Positions 13,586 to 16,816 of a DNA stretch of 16,816 nt are shown here, in pieces (position 1 is the stretch's first letter; the number at the start of each line of letters is the position of its first letter). Location of the stretch: the NCBI GenBank assembly GCA_017414605.1, contig JAFQLG010000009.1:1-16816 (forward strand). Reading direction: 5' to 3'. Origin of the DNA: Clostridia bacterium (lineage in GTDB: Bacteria; Bacillota_A; Clostridia; Oscillospirales; CAG-272). A model generated the notes under the pieces. It did no database searches. It was not told where the DNA came from and was given only the letters and a program-made list of their open reading frames with translations. A program made the translations under genes and the position numbers.

Positions 13586-13613
13586 AAAAGCGGTGAATTT
13601 CTTCACCGCTTTT
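13586..13613. terminator. Bidirectional terminator between the AlaX-like gene and potD
   Basis: AAAAGCGGTGAA (13586-13597) and TTCACCGCTTTT (13602-13613) form a perfect 12-bp stem with a TTTC loop. T-tracts follow in both directions. It ends the AlaX-like gene on the plus strand and the pot operon on the minus strand, where potD stops at 13620. Confidence 0.93.
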
Positions 13614-13619
13614 TTTATT

Positions 13620-14858
13620 TTAATAGTTATTGCGAACCTTTTTTCTGATACCCAGGAAAAGTCCTATTGATACCAGCGCGCCGATTATGACTGCGCACAT
13701 GATATAGATGGTGGGACTTACCTCAATATCGGATTTTAATTCCTCCCAGAGATCGTTGATAAGCGCAAGCTTCTCGGGAGTAAGATTTTTGTAATAAGTG
13801 GCATCAACGCAATCGAGCGTATACATCTTTTCGTATGCGTCCTCCTTGATCTCTGCCATATACTCCTTATATTCCTCGTTATTAATAACAAGGCTGTTGG
13901 GAGATGCATAATAGGTATATTCCGCATTGGCAACAGCGGGCTCCTCGGAAAGCATAAAGTTGATGTATCTTTCGGCGAGCGTTTTGTTTTTGCTGTTTTT
14001 GGGAATACACATCGCATCAACGTAAAGGTTGGTTCCTTCCTTCGGATAGAAGAAGTCGAGATCGGGGTTGTTTTCATACATGGCGAGAAAATCGCCCGCA
14101 TAGTAAGCGGCTATGCCTGCCGAGCCGTTTTCCATCTTGTTGAAGATCTCGTCCATAACGTATCCCTGAACGATGTCCTTTTGGCTCTTGAGCATTTCAA
14201 GCGCTCTGCGCCACTCGCTCTCATCATCGGTGTTAACGTCTATTCCGAGATAATACTGCGCAGTGCCAAAGGCATCGCGCGAGTTGTTGAATTGGAGAAT
14301 ATTGCCCTCATACTTAGGATTCAACATAAGGTCCCAGCTTCCGATATCAGCCTCGTCAACCATTCCGGTATTATATATGATTCCTATCATTCCGTAGAAG
14401 TAGGGAACCGAATACACGTTGCCGCGGTCATAATAGTCGTATTTTGCATCGGGACCGTAAAACTCGGGAATGATGTTTTTGACGTTGGGAATATTGTCGT
14501 AGTTCAAGGGAAGCAGCGCGTCCTCCTTGATAAGACGCTCTATCATGTAATCCGAGGGGACGATAACGTCATAATTGACCGCGCCGCCCGAAAGCTTGGC
14601 ATACATATCCTCGTTTGAGGAGTAGGTGGAATAGATGACCTCAACGCGCTCGCCGTAGGTTTCATAGTACCAATCCTCAAATGCCGCGTTGGAATCAAAA
14701 GAGCCCTCGCTTCCGTCCGACATATATTCGCCCCAGTTATAGACGTACAACTGCTTTACGTCGCCGCTGCTATCGGAGTTGCAGGATGCAAGAGTGGCAC
14801 AGGCAACAACCGCTATGGCTATGGCGAGGATAAGGAAGATAATTCTTTTAAGCTTCAC
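13620..14858 (-). CDS. potD: Polyamine-type ABC transporter substrate-binding lipoprotein, C-terminally anchored
   Basis: 412 residues of the PotD/PotF family, which capture spermidine or putrescine outside the cell for the PotBC permease. The signal peptide ends in a lipobox LASC with Cys26. Family sequence follows: LYVYNWGEYMSDG (37-49), then YDVIVPSDYMIERL, VPYFYGMIGIIYNTG and later YINFMLSEEPAVANAEY. Unusually, the chain does not end after the binding domain. A hydrophobic helix at about 383-404 is followed by RKKVR, so the protein may be held both by lipid and by a membrane helix. The start is a GTG directly after the potC stop (TAAGTG), with GGGGGTGG inside the end of potC as ribosome binding site. 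It is the last gene of the operon. The exact polyamine cannot be told. Confidence 0.9.
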   Translation of the reverse strand: MKLKRIIFLILAIAIAVVACATLASCNSDSSGDVKQLYVYNWGEYMSDGSEGSFDSNAAFEDWYYETYGERVEVIYSTYSSNEDMYAKLSGGAVNYDVIVPSDYMIERLIKEDALLPLNYDNIPNVKNIIPEFYGPDAKYDYYDRGNVYSVPYFYGMIGIIYNTGMVDEADIGSWDLMLNPKYEGNILQFNNSRDAFGTAQYYLGIDVNTDDESEWRRALEMLKSQKDIVQGYVMDEIFNKMENGSAGIAAYYAGDFLAMYENNPDLDFFYPKEGTNLYVDAMCIPKNSKNKTLAERYINFMLSEEPAVANAEYTYYASPNSLVINNEEYKEYMAEIKEDAYEKMYTLDCVDATYYKNLTPEKLALINDLWEELKSDIEVSPTIYIMCAVIIGALVSIGLFLGIRKKVRNNY

Positions 14859-15683
14859 TTAAGCCACCCCCTTGCCGCGTTTTTTGCGACTTCTGATGGC
14901 ACTCACGGAGCCCGAGAAGTTAACTATCAGAAGTATTGCAAGTATTATTGCCACGATGAGCGCACAAAGCGCATACATGCTGAACTTTACGTTGTGGACC
15001 GTTTGGTTGTAAACGTAAAGCGGCAGGGTTTGGAACGTTGGCGAGCTTACGAAATGGCTGATTACGAAGTCGTCAAGTGACATGGTAAATCCAAGCATAA
15101 GGCCCGAGATTATTCCGGGAACTATTTCGGGAAGCTCAACCGTAAAGAATGCGCGCGTGGGAGTGCAACCGAGGTCCTGAGCCGCCTCGGACAAGGACTT
15201 GTCCAGCTGATTGAAACGGGGCATTACCGAAAGCAGAACGTATGGCAGGTTGAAGGTGGTGTGAGCCACGAGCATCGTTCCAAATCCCATAAAGTTGTTT
15301 GCCTTTATAATGGTTGCAACTGCAACGAAAAGCAGCATCATGGAAACGCCCGTTACGATATCGGGGTTCATCATAGGAATATTGGTAAGCGACTTTACAG
15401 CGCCCTTTATCGCGCGGTTCTTCATATGGTGCAGACCAAGCGCCGCAAAGGTTGCTATAACAGTTGCTATAGAGCTTGACAGAACTGCAAGTATGAGCGA
15501 GTTTTTTAGCGACGTGAGAGCTTCCTCGTCGTGGAACAATTCCTCGTACCAAACGAAAGAGAAGCCTGTGAATTCGCTGAGCGTTCCGCCGCCGTTAAAT
15601 GAAAAGATGATAAGCACCACGATAGGTGCATAAAGTATTGCGAATATAAGGAACATATATCCGCCCGAGAGAAATTTCTTCAT
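14859..15683 (-). CDS. potC: Polyamine-type ABC transporter permease PotC
   Basis: 274 residues, one of the two membrane subunits of the PotABCD importer. Six hydrophobic helices can be traced, starting with YMFLIFAILYAPIVVLIIFSF. The EAA loop that docks onto the ATPase is EAAQDLGCTPTRAFFTVELP (residues near 166-185). SLDDFVISHF, close to the C-terminus, is typical of PotC. The ATG overlaps the potB stop by 4 nt (ATGA), and GGGAGG lies 9 nt upstream. The C-terminus is basic (RSRKKRGKG), consistent with a cytoplasmic end. The stop abuts the potD GTG start without a gap. Confidence 0.94.
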   Translation of the reverse strand: MKKFLSGGYMFLIFAILYAPIVVLIIFSFNGGGTLSEFTGFSFVWYEELFHDEEALTSLKNSLILAVLSSSIATVIATFAALGLHHMKNRAIKGAVKSLTNIPMMNPDIVTGVSMMLLFVAVATIIKANNFMGFGTMLVAHTTFNLPYVLLSVMPRFNQLDKSLSEAAQDLGCTPTRAFFTVELPEIVPGIISGLMLGFTMSLDDFVISHFVSSPTFQTLPLYVYNQTVHNVKFSMYALCALIVAIILAILLIVNFSGSVSAIRSRKKRGKGVA

Positions 15684-16501
15684 ATAATGATACCTCCCTC
15701 GTCATCAGAAAACTTGTTCATAATGGCAACAGAGATGAGTATGAGTATCATCATAACGAGAGATACCGCCGCACCAACGTTATACGTGCTGGTATTCTGG
15801 AAAAGACGCTCTATGGTATCGCCGATAAGATCTATCTTGCCCGCTCCCAGCTTTTGAGAAATGTAGAAGGTGCTGATAGAGGGCACGAATACCATAGTTA
15901 CGCCCGAGATTACACCCGAAACGGTGAGAGGCATAATAACGCGGGTCATGGTTTGTAAGGTGTTACAGCCGAGGTCCGCCGCCGCCTCAATATATCGCTT
16001 GTCCAGCTTTTGCATAACTGTAAAGATGGGAAGCACCATATAAGGCAAAAAGTCATAGACCATACCCAAAATAACGCCGGCATCTGAGCCGACTATGCGG
16101 AGCTTGTCGAGTCCCCAGCTCTCGAGCAGGGAATTAAGCAGGCCGCCGTTGTCAAGCAAAGCCATGAGCGCGTAAGTTCTGATAAGCAGATTGCACCACA
16201 TGGGCAGCATGAGCAGCACAAGAAGTATCTTTTGTGCGCGGGGGCTGGACTTTGCCATAAAGTAGGCCAGGGGATAGCCTATGATGAGGCATATCACCGT
16301 TGCGATAAGCGCAAAGGCTATCGAGAGTATGAATACGTTTGAATATTCCGAAAGCCCCGCTATGTTGGCAAAGGAAAAGTTTCCATCCGCATCTGTAAAC
16401 GCAAAGTAGACCACGAACAGCATAGGTGCGATGATGAAGAGTATCATCCACACGATATGCGGCATTGCGGCTAACTTTTGAAATAGGGTTCGTTGTTTCA
16501 T
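15680..16501 (-). CDS. potB: Polyamine-type ABC transporter permease PotB
   Basis: 273 residues, the second membrane subunit. Features are an N-terminal helix (IVWMILFIIAPMLFVVYFAF), the PotB-like LPMWCNLLIRTYA, and the EAA loop EAAADLGCNTLQTMTRVIMP followed by LTVSGVISG. Six helices are present, as in the family. The ATG overlaps the potA stop by 4 nt (ATGA) and AGGAGG lies about 8 nt upstream, inside the end of potA. It pairs with PotC to form the channel, powered by PotA. The C-terminus carries an acidic DDEGG segment of no clear role. Confidence 0.94.
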   Translation of the reverse strand: MKQRTLFQKLAAMPHIVWMILFIIAPMLFVVYFAFTDADGNFSFANIAGLSEYSNVFILSIAFALIATVICLIIGYPLAYFMAKSSPRAQKILLVLLMLPMWCNLLIRTYALMALLDNGGLLNSLLESWGLDKLRIVGSDAGVILGMVYDFLPYMVLPIFTVMQKLDKRYIEAAADLGCNTLQTMTRVIMPLTVSGVISGVTMVFVPSISTFYISQKLGAGKIDLIGDTIERLFQNTSTYNVGAAVSLVMMILILISVAIMNKFSDDEGGIII

Positions 16502-16816
16502 TCCTCGCCCTCCTCGTCACAGGGCTCGGTGGGATCAGAGAGCTGGTCAAGCTCGTCCGAGAAGGATGAATAGTCGCCGAACATGTTGGAGAATTCCGAT
16601 TTGTTCATGATATGTATAGCGTCGGGCTCTATGTAAAGACCGATATGCTCGCCCTCGCCCACGAAATCGGTGGTCTGTATCATCCACTTGAATCCGTTGA
16701 TGTCAACGATTATTTCGTAATGCACGCCCTTGAAGGTGACGGAGGTGACCGTGCCCTTCAGCTGACCTTTTTCCACAGGGACGATGTCGATATCCTCGGG
16801 ACGGATAACAACATCC
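16498..16816 (-). CDS. potA: Polyamine-type ABC transporter ATPase PotA, C-terminal part (truncated)
   Basis: The last ~105 residues of the ATPase, cut by the right window edge. The nucleotide-binding domain (Walker A, signature, Walker B) lies outside. What remains is the C-terminal TOBE-type regulatory domain: DVVIRPEDIDIVP, the pattern used by MalK/PotA proteins just after the ATPase domain, then GTVTSVTFKGVHYEIIVDING. The reading frame is open to the edge, so this is not a separate short gene. The acidic tail (EPCDEEGEE) runs into the potB start with a 4-nt overlap. The assignment rests on this domain plus the adjacent permease genes. Confidence 0.88.
   Translation of the reverse strand, partial: DVVIRPEDIDIVPVEKGQLKGTVTSVTFKGVHYEIIVDINGFKWMIQTTDFVGEGEHIGLYIEPDAIHIMNKSEFSNMFGDYSSFSDELDQLSDPTEPCDEEGEE

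Overview
The window is a stretch of chromosome from a low-to-moderate G+C, Gram-positive-type bacterium, most likely a member of Clostridia (Bacillota). Grounds for this are an HPr kinase/phosphorylase, the dGTPase-like/dnaG/rpoD cluster, a Bacillota-type tRNA-Glu 5' end, strong GGAGG ribosome binding sites, consensus sigma-A promoters (often with a TGn extension) and lipobox substrate-binding proteins. This placement is inference from gene content; I cannot name a genus. I see no insertion sequence, phage, CRISPR array or plasmid function. Most of the window is ordinary core genome, with a small accessory-looking patch at about 10.9-12.4 kb. No stretch of more than 300 bases lacks a gene.

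Layout. 1-130: the first 18 nt of a tRNA-Glu gene leaving the window on the minus strand, with a near-perfect promoter. 129-1684 (minus): hprK and a 4'-phosphopantetheinyl transferase, joined by a 1-nt TAATG overlap. 1685-1860: divergent promoter region. 1861-3976 (plus): two membrane-anchored extracytoplasmic proteins, a SurA/PrsA-like foldase-type protein and an unknown protein. 4083-8052 (plus): a dGTPase-like HD hydrolase, DNA primase (dnaG) and the housekeeping sigma factor (rpoD), a macromolecular-synthesis cluster. 8088-10222: a long solute-binding lipoprotein with its own promoter and no permease genes beside it. 10283-10915: a HAD-family phosphatase. 10935-11702 (minus): a ribbon-helix-helix protein and a two-TM membrane protein. 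11703-11964: back-to-back promoters and a foldable leader RNA. 11965-12309: a small membrane protein with an alternating Cys/Glu tail. 12422-13582: an AlaX-type alanyl-tRNA editing hydrolase. 13620-16816 (minus): a polyamine-type ABC importer, potA (C-terminal part only)-potB-potC-potD.

How the genes work together. dnaG and rpoD couple replication priming and transcription initiation, and the dGTPase-like gene overlaps dnaG by 4 nt. The pot genes overlap or abut at every junction and encode one importer of spermidine/putrescine type. hprK implies carbon-catabolite control through HPr encoded elsewhere. Convergent units share bidirectional terminators at about 10.93 kb and 13.6 kb.

The best candidates for something undescribed are the 125-nt structured leader at 11838-11964 and the small Cys/Glu-tailed membrane protein it precedes. 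Next come the doubly anchored PotD-like protein and a pair of near-identical small hairpins placed before the SurA-like gene and before rpoD.
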